From positions 20,210 through 84,209 of the forward strand of contig PLYH01000006.1 in NCBI GenBank assembly GCA_003153355.1: a DNA stretch of 64,000 nt. Reading direction: 5' to 3'. The notes beneath the pieces are model-generated. The model was not told where the DNA came from. It did not search any database and worked only from the letters and a program-made list of their open reading frames with translations. The stretch comes from Candidatus Peregrinibacteria bacterium. GTDB lineage: Bacteria > Patescibacteriota > Gracilibacteria > UBA1369. Positions within the stretch are counted from its first letter, which is position 1, and the number at the start of each line of letters is the position of its first letter. A program made the position numbers and the translations under genes. This document shows, in pieces, positions 25,262-33,248 of the stretch.

Positions 25262-26710
25262 ATGCGTCTTCAACGTCTTGTAGCTTCTAGTCTTCTGGTT
25301 GCACTTAGTTTTGGATTTTTGTCCGGATGCGTGAAGAAGGACACGCCCGTTGTTCAGAAAACTTTGAAGGCCAATCTGGTCTTTTACAGCCTTTTTGACG
25401 AGGAAGGTGTTTATCAGCCGCTTATTCAGCAGTATTCAGCACAGCATCCGAATGTTACGATCACGTACCGTAAATTTACGGATCCGGTGCAGTATATGAA
25501 TGTGATTATCAATGAACTTGCCGAAGGCGGAGGCCCGGATATTTTCGCTGCTCCGAACTACTGGTTTTTGCGTAACGTTAAAAAGCTTACCCCGATGCCG
25601 ACGACGACTTTTTCTCCGCAGCAGTTTGATCAGACTTTTGTCAGCGTTGCAAAGAACGATATGGTTCTTCCGGATCCTGCAGATGGCCAGAGTAAAGTTT
25701 ATGGTATTCCTCTGACGGTTGATACGCTTGCCTTATACTATAATAAAGCGGCTTATAATGATGCCATTCCGGCGCAGGGACGACCAGCTACAACTTGGGA
25801 CGGCATCAAAGACGATGTCTTTAAACTTTCCAAGACCGACAACAGTTTTGAAAGATTCGCAGTCGCTGGAATTGCCATGGGACGTTCAGACAATATTTCA
25901 CGCGCTGCGGATATTTTGTATATGCTGATGCTCCAGTACGGAACCCAGTTTTATAACGGCAACTATTCCCAGACCGCCTTTATAAATCAGCAGGTGACTA
26001 CACCGACCGGACTTCTCATCAATCCTGCGGCTGAAGCATTGCGTTTATATACGAGTTTCGCTTTGCCGACGAACAAGAACTATTCCTGGAATGAATATTT
26101 AGCCACTGCAGCTTCTCCGGTGGAAGAGCTTGAAACTTTCGCCCGTGGCAAAGTTGCCATGATTTTCGGCTATTCTTATCTCTATGCCCAAATAAAAGCT
26201 GAAATCGCTGACCTTAAATCAAAAGGAGTTCAAACCATTGATCCAAACGATGTTCAGATCAGCGATGTTCCTCAGGTTTATGATCCTGCAACTTCGACTC
26301 AAAAACGCGTGGCTTACGCCAATTATTATGCGCTTACTGTAGCCCGCACGACCCAGCATCCTACAGAAGCATGGGATTTCCTGATGTTCTTAAGTTCAAA
26401 AAACAGTCTCCAGCAATATAACAGTGCTACCCATGCCCCAAGCAGCCGCCGCGATATGATCACCGATCAGTTGAAAGACCCTATCTATGGCGTATTTGCA
26501 GAGCAGAGCGGCTACGCAGAAAGTATTCCGATGTACGATTATGACCTGTACGTTCAGATTTTTTCTCAGGCCATCGACAGCGTTCTTGCAACTGCTTCTC
26601 CGGAGGATGCCATGAGAAACGCTGCAGCAGCCGTCGACGCTCTTTTGCCGGCAACCGGATTGCTTCCTTCGGCGCCAAAGTCAGCATCAACCCAGCAAAC
26701 CAGTAAATAA
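25262..26710 (+). CDS. extracellular solute-binding lipoprotein, family 1
   Basis: A 482-residue lipoprotein with signal peptide and lipobox FLSGC (Cys about 23). The mature part has the family-1 sugar-binding layout: LVFYSLFDEEGVYQPLIQQY, GGGPDIFAAPNYW, YGIPLTVDTLALYYNKAAY, and FARGKVAMIFGYSYLY. A TATAAT -10 lies at 25228-25233. No ABC permease is adjacent, so the ligand and partner are unknown. The O-antigen-ligase-like gene starts 12 bases downstream. Confidence 0.87.
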   Translation: MRLQRLVASSLLVALSFGFLSGCVKKDTPVVQKTLKANLVFYSLFDEEGVYQPLIQQYSAQHPNVTITYRKFTDPVQYMNVIINELAEGGGPDIFAAPNYWFLRNVKKLTPMPTTTFSPQQFDQTFVSVAKNDMVLPDPADGQSKVYGIPLTVDTLALYYNKAAYNDAIPAQGRPATTWDGIKDDVFKLSKTDNSFERFAVAGIAMGRSDNISRAADILYMLMLQYGTQFYNGNYSQTAFINQQVTTPTGLLINPAAEALRLYTSFALPTNKNYSWNEYLATAASPVEELETFARGKVAMIFGYSYLYAQIKAEIADLKSKGVQTIDPNDVQISDVPQVYDPATSTQKRVAYANYYALTVARTTQHPTEAWDFLMFLSSKNSLQQYNSATHAPSSRRDMITDQLKDPIYGVFAEQSGYAESIPMYDYDLYVQIFSQAIDSVLATASPEDAMRNAAAAVDALLPATGLLPSAPKSASTQQTSK

Positions 26711-26722
26711 CGCCACGAGGAC

Positions 26723-28084
26723 ATGACGATTTTTTGGCAAAAGCCTCTAACATCCGTGGCACGGTTTTGGAAAACACTCACTTTCACTAAAGCGAGTAAA
26801 TATTTCCTGGTGCTTTTTTTGCTGATGTTTCCTTTTCAGATCCGGTCGATGCTTTACAGCGTTCCCCTCTATCAGAGCGGGGAATTCGATTTTTATACTT
26901 CGTTCTTTTTGTATTTGAGCGATCTGTTTTTTTTGTTTTCTTTTTTATGCTGGACGATCGGTTTGTGGAGAAAAGAGACCGAATGGCGTTTTCAACTGGG
27001 GGATGAAATGATTACTTTTATTATACTGGCTTTGCTCCTGATCATGGTCGGCAACGCTTTTTTCGTGGCGCAGCCCGAACTGCATTTTTTCATTACGTTC
27101 CGTTTCGTTGAACTGTTTCTGCTCTATTTCATGGTGGTCAACCGCGTTCTGCGTCAGGAACAGATCGTGCTTTTTCTTTTGTTCGGGCTTTGCTTCCAGG
27201 CCCTTGTTGCCTTTTACCAGTATATTCTTCAGAGTTCGGTCGGGCTGACATTTTTAGGTGAAGCTCAGGTAAACATCAATACTTTAGGAGTCGCCAAAGT
27301 CGATCTGGGTTCTGAAAAAATTCTCCGGGCTTTTGGAACAATGCCCGAGGCCAATGTTTTGGGCGGCCTTTTATTTATGGGTATTATCTATGCGATTGCG
27401 CTTCTGAAAAAGTACCGCTGGATTGTCGTGGGCATGCTGTTTCTTCTGGCGGCCGGAATGCTGTTCACTTTTTCCCGCAGTGCATTTTTTGCCTTGATAG
27501 CCGCTTTTCTTTTATATATTTCCGTCCAGAACAGCAAAATCGCCATCAAATATATTTTACTGGCCATGAGCCTTTTGCTGTTTTTCATCGTGGTTTTTAA
27601 TCTTGAAAATGTCGTGGCCCAAAGGTTTTTGTTTGAAGATACGGCTTCGATTCAGGAGCGCACGATGTATTTAAAAATCAGCAAGAACATGTTTTTTGAC
27701 CAGCCGCTTGGCGTGGGACTCGGGGCTTTTACCCTGAATATGCAGGCTTATACTACTGATAAACTTACACCGTGGCTATTCCAGCCGGTTCATAATATTT
27801 TCCTTTTAATGGCAAATGAAATGGGGTTGGTCGGAGGGTTCCTTTTTTTGGCTCTTTTTGTTTACGCTTTTTATCAACTCGTGCGTTTGACGCGCCGCCA
27901 GAAAAATTCCGAGAACCGTTCTTCGGTGGCTTTGCTTCTGGCGATGCTGGCCGGCATTGCCGTGATCGGTTTTTTTGACCATTATTTTTTGACGATTTAT
28001 CAGGGGCAGGTCATGCTTTTTATTTATTTCGGATTTGTGAGCAGTTTGCTCAGCAGCAACCGGTTGCCGGCTAAAAATTCCTGA
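26723..28084 (+). CDS. O-antigen ligase/polymerase-like membrane protein
   Basis: A 453-residue protein with about 11-12 membrane helices. A hydrophilic loop near 300-350 contains ERTMYLKISKNMFFDQPLGVGLGAFTLNM and FQPVHNIFLLMANEMGLVGG, the conserved Wzy_C/WaaL signature of polysaccharide ligases and polymerases. It probably joins or polymerises surface glycans. A good ribosome-binding sequence, GAGGA, lies just before the ATG, one of few in this window. Its last 61 bases overlap the convergent fmt. Confidence 0.85.
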   Translation: MTIFWQKPLTSVARFWKTLTFTKASKYFLVLFLLMFPFQIRSMLYSVPLYQSGEFDFYTSFFLYLSDLFFLFSFLCWTIGLWRKETEWRFQLGDEMITFIILALLLIMVGNAFFVAQPELHFFITFRFVELFLLYFMVVNRVLRQEQIVLFLLFGLCFQALVAFYQYILQSSVGLTFLGEAQVNINTLGVAKVDLGSEKILRAFGTMPEANVLGGLLFMGIIYAIALLKKYRWIVVGMLFLLAAGMLFTFSRSAFFALIAAFLLYISVQNSKIAIKYILLAMSLLLFFIVVFNLENVVAQRFLFEDTASIQERTMYLKISKNMFFDQPLGVGLGAFTLNMQAYTTDKLTPWLFQPVHNIFLLMANEMGLVGGFLFLALFVYAFYQLVRLTRRQKNSENRSSVALLLAMLAGIAVIGFFDHYFLTIYQGQVMLFIYFGFVSSLLSSNRLPAKNS

Positions 28085-28980
28085 ATGGTCATGGGCTTTT
28101 TTCCTTCGAGCTGAACTTTTTGAGGAATGATTGCGCCAAGTTTGGTTCCCATAGCAACGGAATTTTTCGTCAGTTCCTTCACGATCCCGGGTTGAATTTT
28201 CATGGTTTCATCTGTATCAATCTCTAAAAGTTTGAGCCTTTTTCCGTCGATCATCAAAAATACTGAAGGCCAGGGTGTGTAGGCGCGCAGACGGTTGTTG
28301 ATTTCTTGGGCGCTTAATTTTACTAGATCCACCAGCCCGTCGTCTTTCTGGATTTTGTGGCAGAATGTGGCTTTGCTTTCATCCTGAGGAATAGGATGCA
28401 TTGCTCCTTCAGCAAGATCTTTCAAGACGTAGGGTAAAATTTTTCCGCCGAGCAGACTCAGTTTAATGGTTAGTGTGTCAGCATTGTCTTCGGGTTTGAT
28501 GGTGAGTTTGGCTACATCTAAAACAGGACCGGCATCAAGCTTTTCTTCCATTTTCATGATGGTGACGCCCGTCTCTTTGTCGCCGTGTAAAAACGCGGCT
28601 TCGATCGGAGACGCTCCGCGGTATTTTGGAAGCAGGGAAGCGTGAACGTTCACTGCACCGTATTTTGGTATCTCCAGGAAATTTTCAGGCAGGATTTGAC
28701 CGTAGGCGACCACGACCAGCAGGTCGGGCTCTAAATCAGCCATCAATGTGAGGAAGTCTTTGTTGCCTTTGATTTTTTGCGGCTGAAAAACCGGCAGACC
28801 GTTTTTTTGAGCCAGCTGTTTTACTGATGGAGCGGTGAGCTCCTGTTTACGTCCGATTTTTTTGTCTTCCTGTGTCACTACGGCAAGAATTTCAAAGTCT
28901 TCGTCATCAATCAGAGTCTGCAGGGAGGGCAGGGCAAAATCAGGAGTGCCCATAAAGATGATTTTGAGCTTTTGGTTCAT
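28024..28980 (-). CDS. fmt: methionyl-tRNA formyltransferase
   Basis: A 318-residue enzyme that formylates initiator Met-tRNA with 10-formyl-THF. It has IIFMGTPDFALPSL at the start, VVVAYGQILP, the formyl-transfer motif VNVHASLLPKYRGASPIEAAF near 106-126, and the C-terminal tRNA-binding domain with ATFCHKIQKDDGLVD and RAYTPWPSVFL. Length is typical. Its 3' 61 bases overlap the end of the O-antigen-ligase-like gene on the other strand, so both C-termini are encoded by the same DNA. Confidence 0.96.
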   Translation of the reverse strand: MNQKLKIIFMGTPDFALPSLQTLIDDEDFEILAVVTQEDKKIGRKQELTAPSVKQLAQKNGLPVFQPQKIKGNKDFLTLMADLEPDLLVVVAYGQILPENFLEIPKYGAVNVHASLLPKYRGASPIEAAFLHGDKETGVTIMKMEEKLDAGPVLDVAKLTIKPEDNADTLTIKLSLLGGKILPYVLKDLAEGAMHPIPQDESKATFCHKIQKDDGLVDLVKLSAQEINNRLRAYTPWPSVFLMIDGKRLKLLEIDTDETMKIQPGIVKELTKNSVAMGTKLGAIIPQKVQLEGKKPMTIQEFLAGNRLLLSKLLTNPK

Positions 28981-29073
28981 GACACGGCGGGGTGAGTTCT
29001 TTTGTCATCATACCAAACCAAATGACCTTGCAAAAGCGCAAATCTTTGGCTAATATCCCCATCTAATAAGCAC

Positions 29074-30096
29074 ATGTTTATGCAGGAAAAGTACCTACAG
29101 GCCAAACGATTGATCGAGAAGTCCCAAAAAATTCTCTCGATTTCTCATAAACGTCCGGATGGCGACACGCTCGGCGCTTCCTGCGGCCTTTATCTGGCGC
29201 TTCAGCAATGGGGTAAGCAGGTGGACATGGCCTGCATTGACGAGATCCCTGACCGTTTCAATTTTCTTACGGACATGAATAAGGTCATTCATGAGTTCGA
29301 TTTCCGCGATTATGACCTGATTATCGTTTCCGATGCGGGTGCGTCCTATATGACCCGCTATCACGAAGTTTATCCCGATATTTTCAAGGGTGAAGTTCCA
29401 GTCATCAATTTTGATCATCACTCTTCCAACGACAACTTTGGCACGATAAATATCGTAGACGCCGGTTGCCCCGCAACGACGGTTCTTTTGTACCGCGTGT
29501 TTGAAAACTGGAAAATCAATATTACTCCTGCCATTGCTACCGCTCTTTTATGCGGTATTTATAACGATACGGGGAGTTTGATGCATTCCAATACTACCAT
29601 TGAAGTTTTTGAGATGTCAGGCAAACTTATGGAAAAAGGTGGAAAACTGAATACTGTTGCCAAGAAACTTTTTCGGACCACGCCGATTTCAACGTTAAAA
29701 CTTTGGGGCCGGGTTTTGGAAAATGCTCACGTCAATGAAGAGGGCGTCACGGTGTCCGTCGTGACCTGGAAAGATTTTTTGGAGTGCGGGGCCGGCCAGG
29801 ATGAGATCTCCGGAGTCGTGGATTTTTTAAATTCCGTTCCGGGTTCCAAATTTACCGTGCTTTTGAATGAAGACGCTTACGGCAATATTAAAGGTTCTTT
29901 CAGGACCCAGCGCGATGACGTTGATGTCGCAGCGCTTGCGGCGCAGTTCGGCGGCGGCGGCCACCGCAAAGCAGCCGGGTTTACCATGCCTGGCAGACTT
30001 CATAAAGAGGTCCACTGGAAAATCGTTCCGCAAAACCAGCAGCTTGAACAGAGCGAGGGTTTTTCATTTGAACTTCCCAAAAGCCTTCCGGCTTGA
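29074..30096 (+). CDS. DHH-family phosphoesterase, NrnA-like (nanoRNase/pAp phosphatase)
   Basis: A 340-residue metal-dependent phosphoesterase. The DHH domain has SHKRPDGDTLGAS near 24, VSDAGA, NFDHHSSND near 112, and LLCGIYNDTGSL. The DHHA1 domain ends with QFGGGGHRKAAGFTM near 290. This is the pattern of NrnA, which degrades 2-5 nt RNA and 3'-phosphoadenosine 5'-phosphate. Cyclic-di-AMP phosphodiesterase activity also occurs in the family, so the substrate is uncertain. ATG at 29074 or 29080. Confidence 0.9.
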   Translation: MFMQEKYLQAKRLIEKSQKILSISHKRPDGDTLGASCGLYLALQQWGKQVDMACIDEIPDRFNFLTDMNKVIHEFDFRDYDLIIVSDAGASYMTRYHEVYPDIFKGEVPVINFDHHSSNDNFGTINIVDAGCPATTVLLYRVFENWKINITPAIATALLCGIYNDTGSLMHSNTTIEVFEMSGKLMEKGGKLNTVAKKLFRTTPISTLKLWGRVLENAHVNEEGVTVSVVTWKDFLECGAGQDEISGVVDFLNSVPGSKFTVLLNEDAYGNIKGSFRTQRDDVDVAALAAQFGGGGHRKAAGFTMPGRLHKEVHWKIVPQNQQLEQSEGFSFELPKSLPA

Positions 30097-30114
30097 GATT
30101 TTTGAGCATGAGAC

Positions 30115-30143
30115 TATAATAAACAAGCTTTTTCCTTGTTTAT
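30115..30143 (+). promoter_or_regulatory. -10 element followed by an inverted repeat ending in the start codon
   Basis: TATAAT (30115-30120) is followed by ATAAACAAG (30119-30127), a seven-base loop, and CTTGTTTAT (30135-30143). The 9-bp perfect arms run from the -10 into the first two bases of the ATG at 30142. The region is the only space between the NrnA-like gene and the next gene. Confidence 0.45.
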
Positions 30144-31131
30144 GAGTTTTCGACGTATTATTGCTTCATTTTTGGTTTTTCTTTTTGTAATAGTTGCTTT
30201 GCCGACTTTTGTCGTTTATGGCCTTGATAAGACTTTTTTTGATTCCAGTTTTTACGTCAACAACGTCACCGAACCTGCTTATGAGCTTTTGGTGAACGCG
30301 GTTGCGTTTAATATTTATTCCAAAAATCCGCTCGTCCAGAAATATTTTCAGCAGGATGATGTTCATAAAATCGTCGCTGAAAGCATCTCTTTGGATCTTT
30401 TTAAAACAAGCATGCAGGATTTTGCCAGTGATTTTGATGCAATTAAGACACAGCCGAATCATCCTCTGAGTTTTAACCTGAAACCTTACCAGGCCAGTTT
30501 GGAAAAAATCGGACAGCGCATGGCCATGAATATTTTCCAGGCTCTTCCTCAGTGTAAAGGTAATGAATTGCCCCAGTTTAATGAAGACGGCATCGCCACA
30601 TGCGTTCCCGGCGGGACCAATTACGACGTCGTTTCAGCACCTCTAGCCCAGCAGTTCCAGACCGGGGTTTCGGCCGCATTGCCTGATACCGTGGATTTAA
30701 GTCTGGCCAGAGATCAAAACGGTTCCACCATTACCTATATTTTAAATTCGGCTGAACAGTTCAAATTTTATGGAATCGCAGCCCTGATGGTTTTTATCGT
30801 CGTCATAGCTTTTGCAATTTACCGTCCGTTTAATTTGATTGTCCGCTACGAAGGGATAGCTTTTTTGTTCAGCGGGTTTTTGGGATTTTTGATGAGTATC
30901 GGCCTGATGCAGGTGCCGTTCTGGCTTGTGCAAACGTATGCCGAAAAAAACGGCGGTATTATAAAAACACTTGGAGGTCCTTTAGTTTTGGCACAATCTT
31001 TCCAGAAGATTTTTTCGGTTTTTACCGGAGAGGTCCAGAAAATTTCATTTGTCTTTTTGGGCCTTGGCGCGGTTCTTTTGTTCATCTATTTTTTCTTTCT
31101 CAGAAAAGAAGCCAAGAGGATAAAAAATTAA
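30142..31131 (+). CDS. hypothetical membrane protein, 329 aa
   Basis: I do not recognise this family. The protein begins with a membrane helix or uncleaved signal (about 5-27), has an outer domain of about 185 residues (including CKGNELPQFNEDGIATCVPGG, with two cysteines that could form a disulfide), and ends with three helices (about 213-233, 243-265 and 298-320) and a basic tail. The start is ATG 30142; an in-frame TTG at 30136 is less likely. The outer domain is acidic-neutral and has no visible catalytic motif. Confidence 0.7.
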   Translation: MSFRRIIASFLVFLFVIVALPTFVVYGLDKTFFDSSFYVNNVTEPAYELLVNAVAFNIYSKNPLVQKYFQQDDVHKIVAESISLDLFKTSMQDFASDFDAIKTQPNHPLSFNLKPYQASLEKIGQRMAMNIFQALPQCKGNELPQFNEDGIATCVPGGTNYDVVSAPLAQQFQTGVSAALPDTVDLSLARDQNGSTITYILNSAEQFKFYGIAALMVFIVVIAFAIYRPFNLIVRYEGIAFLFSGFLGFLMSIGLMQVPFWLVQTYAEKNGGIIKTLGGPLVLAQSFQKIFSVFTGEVQKISFVFLGLGAVLLFIYFFFLRKEAKRIKN

Positions 31132-31134
31132 TGT

Positions 31135-31698
31135 ATGGATAGTTTACATCAACTCCATGAACGGATCCGGACCTGTACGGCGTGTCCGCTTTATAAGGAT
31201 GCAAAGCATGCCGTTCCGGGCAGCGGTTCAGTAAAAGCCGAGGTGTTTTTTATCGGTGAAGCCCCTGGACGTTTTGAAGATCTTCAGGGAGAGCCTTTTG
31301 TCGGTGCCGCCGGGAAATTTTTGAACGTGATGCTTGCAAGTATCGGACTTGAACGTTCCGATGTTTTTATTACGAGCGTCCTGAAGCACCGGCCCCCGAA
31401 AAACCGTGAACCAAAACCTTCTGAAATTAAAGCCTGTACGCCCTATCTGACAGAACAGCTCAAAATCATCAAACCGAAAGTCATTGTCCTTTTGGGAAGA
31501 CACGCCATGGGTTTTTTTTTACCGGGACTTACGATTTCTCAAGTTCACGGTAAGCCTCAATATGCAAAAGGTATTTGGTCGAAAGATCAGCTTTATTTGC
31601 CGCTGTACCATCCTGCTGCCGCGCTTTACAATCCGAATATGAAAAAAGTGCACCTGGAAGATTTTAAAAAAATTGCCGAGCTGCTTAAAAAAAAGTAG
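31135..31698 (+). CDS. uracil-DNA glycosylase, family 4
   Basis: A 187-residue base-excision repair enzyme that removes uracil from DNA. Motifs are CTAC (Cys14, Cys17), GEAPGRFEDLQGEPFVGAAG, LKHRPPKNREP, KACTPYL (Cys101), LLGRHAMGFF and YHPAAALYNP. Family-4 enzymes normally hold a 4Fe-4S cluster with four Cys, the third in KCRPP; here that position is His85 (KHRPP). The cluster may therefore have a His ligand or be altered. It starts three bases after the upstream membrane protein, so it is probably in the same transcript. Confidence 0.9.
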   Translation: MDSLHQLHERIRTCTACPLYKDAKHAVPGSGSVKAEVFFIGEAPGRFEDLQGEPFVGAAGKFLNVMLASIGLERSDVFITSVLKHRPPKNREPKPSEIKACTPYLTEQLKIIKPKVIVLLGRHAMGFFLPGLTISQVHGKPQYAKGIWSKDQLYLPLYHPAAALYNPNMKKVHLEDFKKIAELLKKK

Positions 31699-31702
31699 GC
31701 CG

Positions 31703-31731
31703 TTGAGTTTCGCGTTGAGCTGGACTACAAT
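31703..31731 (+). promoter_or_regulatory. sigma70-type promoter
   Basis: TTGAGT (31703-31708) and TACAAT (31726-31731) are 17 bases apart. It would drive the small membrane protein starting at 31754. Confidence 0.6.
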
Positions 31732-31753
31732 AGTAAATGCTTTTACCAAAGAT

Positions 31754-32131
31754 ATGTCACACAACCGCTATTTAACGATTATTGCAGGAGCCGGCGTTGT
31801 CAGCTGGATCGCCTGGATTGTGGTTTTAAATAAACTGGATCCTTTTGAATCTACAGGACTTGCTTTGGGATTGTTTTTTGTGAGTCTGTTTTTTGCGTTA
31901 ACCTGCACATTTACCGTAGCAGGATATTATTTCCGCGTTTGGCTGAATAAGAATGAAATCTTTTACAGTCATATCAATGTGGCTTTGCGGCAGGGGATTT
32001 TGTTAACACTTATCGCCATCGGCTGCTTGCTGTTCCAGCTTCTGGGAGTTTTGACCTGGTGGTCTGGTCTTTTGTTCATTGGCGCCGTGACCCTCGTTGA
32101 ATTTTATTTTATGGCGAAAGAGGAAGCCTGA
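31754..32131 (+). CDS. hypothetical four-helix membrane protein
   Basis: A 125-residue protein with four predicted helices (about 7-26, 36-59, 77-95 and 98-118), short loops, and an acidic end (MAKEEA). The start at 31754 (MSHNRYLTII) is set by the promoter at 31703-31731, which excludes an upstream in-frame start. No family is recognised; it has no charged residues inside the helices that would suggest a transporter. The high-GC island begins just after it. Confidence 0.68.
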   Translation: MSHNRYLTIIAGAGVVSWIAWIVVLNKLDPFESTGLALGLFFVSLFFALTCTFTVAGYYFRVWLNKNEIFYSHINVALRQGILLTLIAIGCLLFQLLGVLTWWSGLLFIGAVTLVEFYFMAKEEA

Positions 32132-32151
32132 TCGGTTTTTAGATAGGGGAA

Positions 32152-32220
32152 ATAGGCGTCACGCTTTTGTCTTCGGGCAGATCTTTTTGGGATCGCCCTT
32201 GGAACTTGCGTGACGCCTAT
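32152..32220 (-). terminator. long two-part hairpin after the high-GC gene
   Basis: ATAGGCGTCACGC (32152-32164) and GCGTGACGCCTAT (32208-32220) form a perfect 13-bp stem. Inside it GGGC-GATC (32175-32183) pairs with GATC-GCCC (32191-32198) around a T-rich loop, with one bulged A. The element lies just 3' of the minus-strand gene 32248-32688. It has no clear U-run, so it may be an RNA-stabilising 3' structure rather than a plain terminator. It lacks the end motifs expected of an integron attC site. Confidence 0.55.
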
Positions 32221-32247
32221 ACTCCGCCTTGTTGCTACTTCTCCTTC

Positions 32248-32688
32248 TTACTTCGTCGTCACCCGCGCGAACGAGGGCAATGCGCCGTTGGTGGTCAGAT
32301 CGACCTCCTCGGGGCCTGCTGCCGCGTAGTGACGCGGCTTCGGGGGTGCCGCGGAAGCGACCGGAGCCGCAGAAGCCGCAGCCATCGGACAGTCCGACGG
32401 ACACGGCAACTTCACGTTCGCGGTGATCTCCGAGGGGAACTGGATGGGGGCTGCGGTTTGAACGCAGACCTCCTTCTTCGTGTCCCACAGAGTACCGTCG
32501 GGGCAGTCCGGTTTCTTGGGAGCCGGGGGAGCCGCCGCGACGACAGCCGAAGCCGACGATGCAGACGCTGAAGCTGCGGCGGACGTGTTGTCCACGGATG
32601 ACTTGTTGGTGACACGTCCGATGAGGACGGCGAAACCGACGATCGCCAGAGCGAGAACTCCGAACAGAACCTTTTTCCAGATGGGCAT
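32248..32688 (-). CDS. high-GC orphan gene: membrane-anchored Ala/Ser/Pro-rich protein
   Basis: A 146-residue protein: one N-terminal helix (about 7-23), an Ala/Ser-rich low-complexity stretch (about 37-55), a Cys-containing segment CPDGTLWDTKKEVC (about 62-75), a second Cys pair in LPCPSDCP, and an Ala/Pro tail. Composition differs sharply from neighbours: the bases 32341-32400 and 32521-32580 are 45/60 and 44/60 G+C, against 26/60 at 31801-31860. AAGGAG lies six bases before the ATG, while most genes here lack such a site. The Ala/Ser and Ala/Pro style is common in Myxococcota lipoproteins, so recent transfer is likely. Other long frames over this DNA are Arg-rich shadows. Function unknown. 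Confidence 0.7.
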   Translation of the reverse strand: MPIWKKVLFGVLALAIVGFAVLIGRVTNKSSVDNTSAAASASASSASAVVAAAPPAPKKPDCPDGTLWDTKKEVCVQTAAPIQFPSEITANVKLPCPSDCPMAAASAAPVASAAPPKPRHYAAAGPEEVDLTTNGALPSFARVTTK

Positions 32689-33153
32689 GAGAATCTCCTT
32701 GTTCGTTGCGCCGAAGCGCGTTTCTTAGACACGCGCCAGCATGGCGCACCGAGACCGTCTTTTGTGGTTAGCACACGCTTATGCGTATACCGCTGTCAGA
32801 GGAGACGTAAGAACCTCTGAGCATTGCACCAAACTGCGTCGATAATTTCCCAAGCCTAGAAACTTGTCCAGAAACCCAAAAAAATTGTCGGCGGCAGCCC
32901 AGTGCACTGCCCAGAAGTTCATGTTTTTTAATAAGCAACAAAGCAGAGAGATTATCTGTCTTCGTACCATCCGATCCGCTTTTGGCGGCCGAATATGTAT
33001 CGTTAAGACAGGTTACTCCCTGCTTGTTATCGTTGAATTTTCAAAGAACATTTCATCTGAACTTTCAAGGCGGCGCAGGACAATAGTTATGCCACCGTTA
33101 CAGTGAAAGAACAACTTCTCCTTCCTATTACACCTATCGAAAGAAAGGTTAGA
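32689..33153 (-). ncRNA. long structured leader RNA resembling an rRNA-operon leader
   Basis: About 460 bases without a protein gene separate a strong promoter from the ATG at 32688. Read on the minus strand, it holds a boxA-like sequence, TGTTCTTTGAAAATTC (33052-33037), then a large stem. In the stem, AACAAGCAGGGAG (33028-33016) pairs with CTCTCTGCTTTGTT (32950-32937), and CTGTCTT (33011-33005) pairs with AAGACAG (32962-32956). Next comes a GGCAG/CTGCC hairpin followed by seven T, then TCAGAGG/CCTCTGA (32820-32796), and GCGCCA/TGGCGC near the start. boxA plus a long processing stem is the layout of rRNA leaders, but no rRNA follows. Confidence 0.5.
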
Positions 33154-33182
33154 ACTATACCAAAAAATATTGATTTTGTCAA
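33154..33182 (-). promoter_or_regulatory. near-consensus sigma70 promoter of the high-GC island
   Basis: TTGACA (33182-33177) and TATAGT (33159-33154) are exactly 17 bases apart on the minus strand. This is the best promoter match in the window, and its AT-rich surroundings match the host rather than the high-GC gene. The transcript would start near 33147. Confidence 0.75.
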
Positions 33183-33220
33183 TACCCTAAGGGCAGACCA
33201 AACCAATAGAATTAAGCTTA

Positions 33221-33248
33221 AAGAAGCCTTTCTGACTGTTTGCTTCTT
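33221..33248 (-). terminator. weak hairpin at the lepB stop
   Basis: AAGAAGC (33221-33227) and GCTTCTT (33242-33248) form a 7-bp stem overlapping the lepB stop codon, followed on the minus strand by TTTAAGC. It may end the lepB transcript before the island promoter. The U-run is short, so confidence is limited. Confidence 0.4.

Noticed and set aside
32152..32220. Integron attC site
   Set aside because: The arms are perfectly paired and lack the RYYYAAC and GTTRRRY ends and extrahelical bases expected of attC; no integrase is nearby.
32159..32749. A 196-residue Arg-rich minus-strand frame and plus-strand frames at 32167-32571 and 32229-32426
   Set aside because: Composition is typical of off-frame reading of high-GC DNA. 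The frame 32248-32688 has a membrane anchor and AAGGAG at the right spacing.
33037..33052. An rRNA operon starting at the boxA-like sequence
   Set aside because: No 16S, 23S or 5S rRNA sequence follows on the minus strand; only the leader-like part is present.
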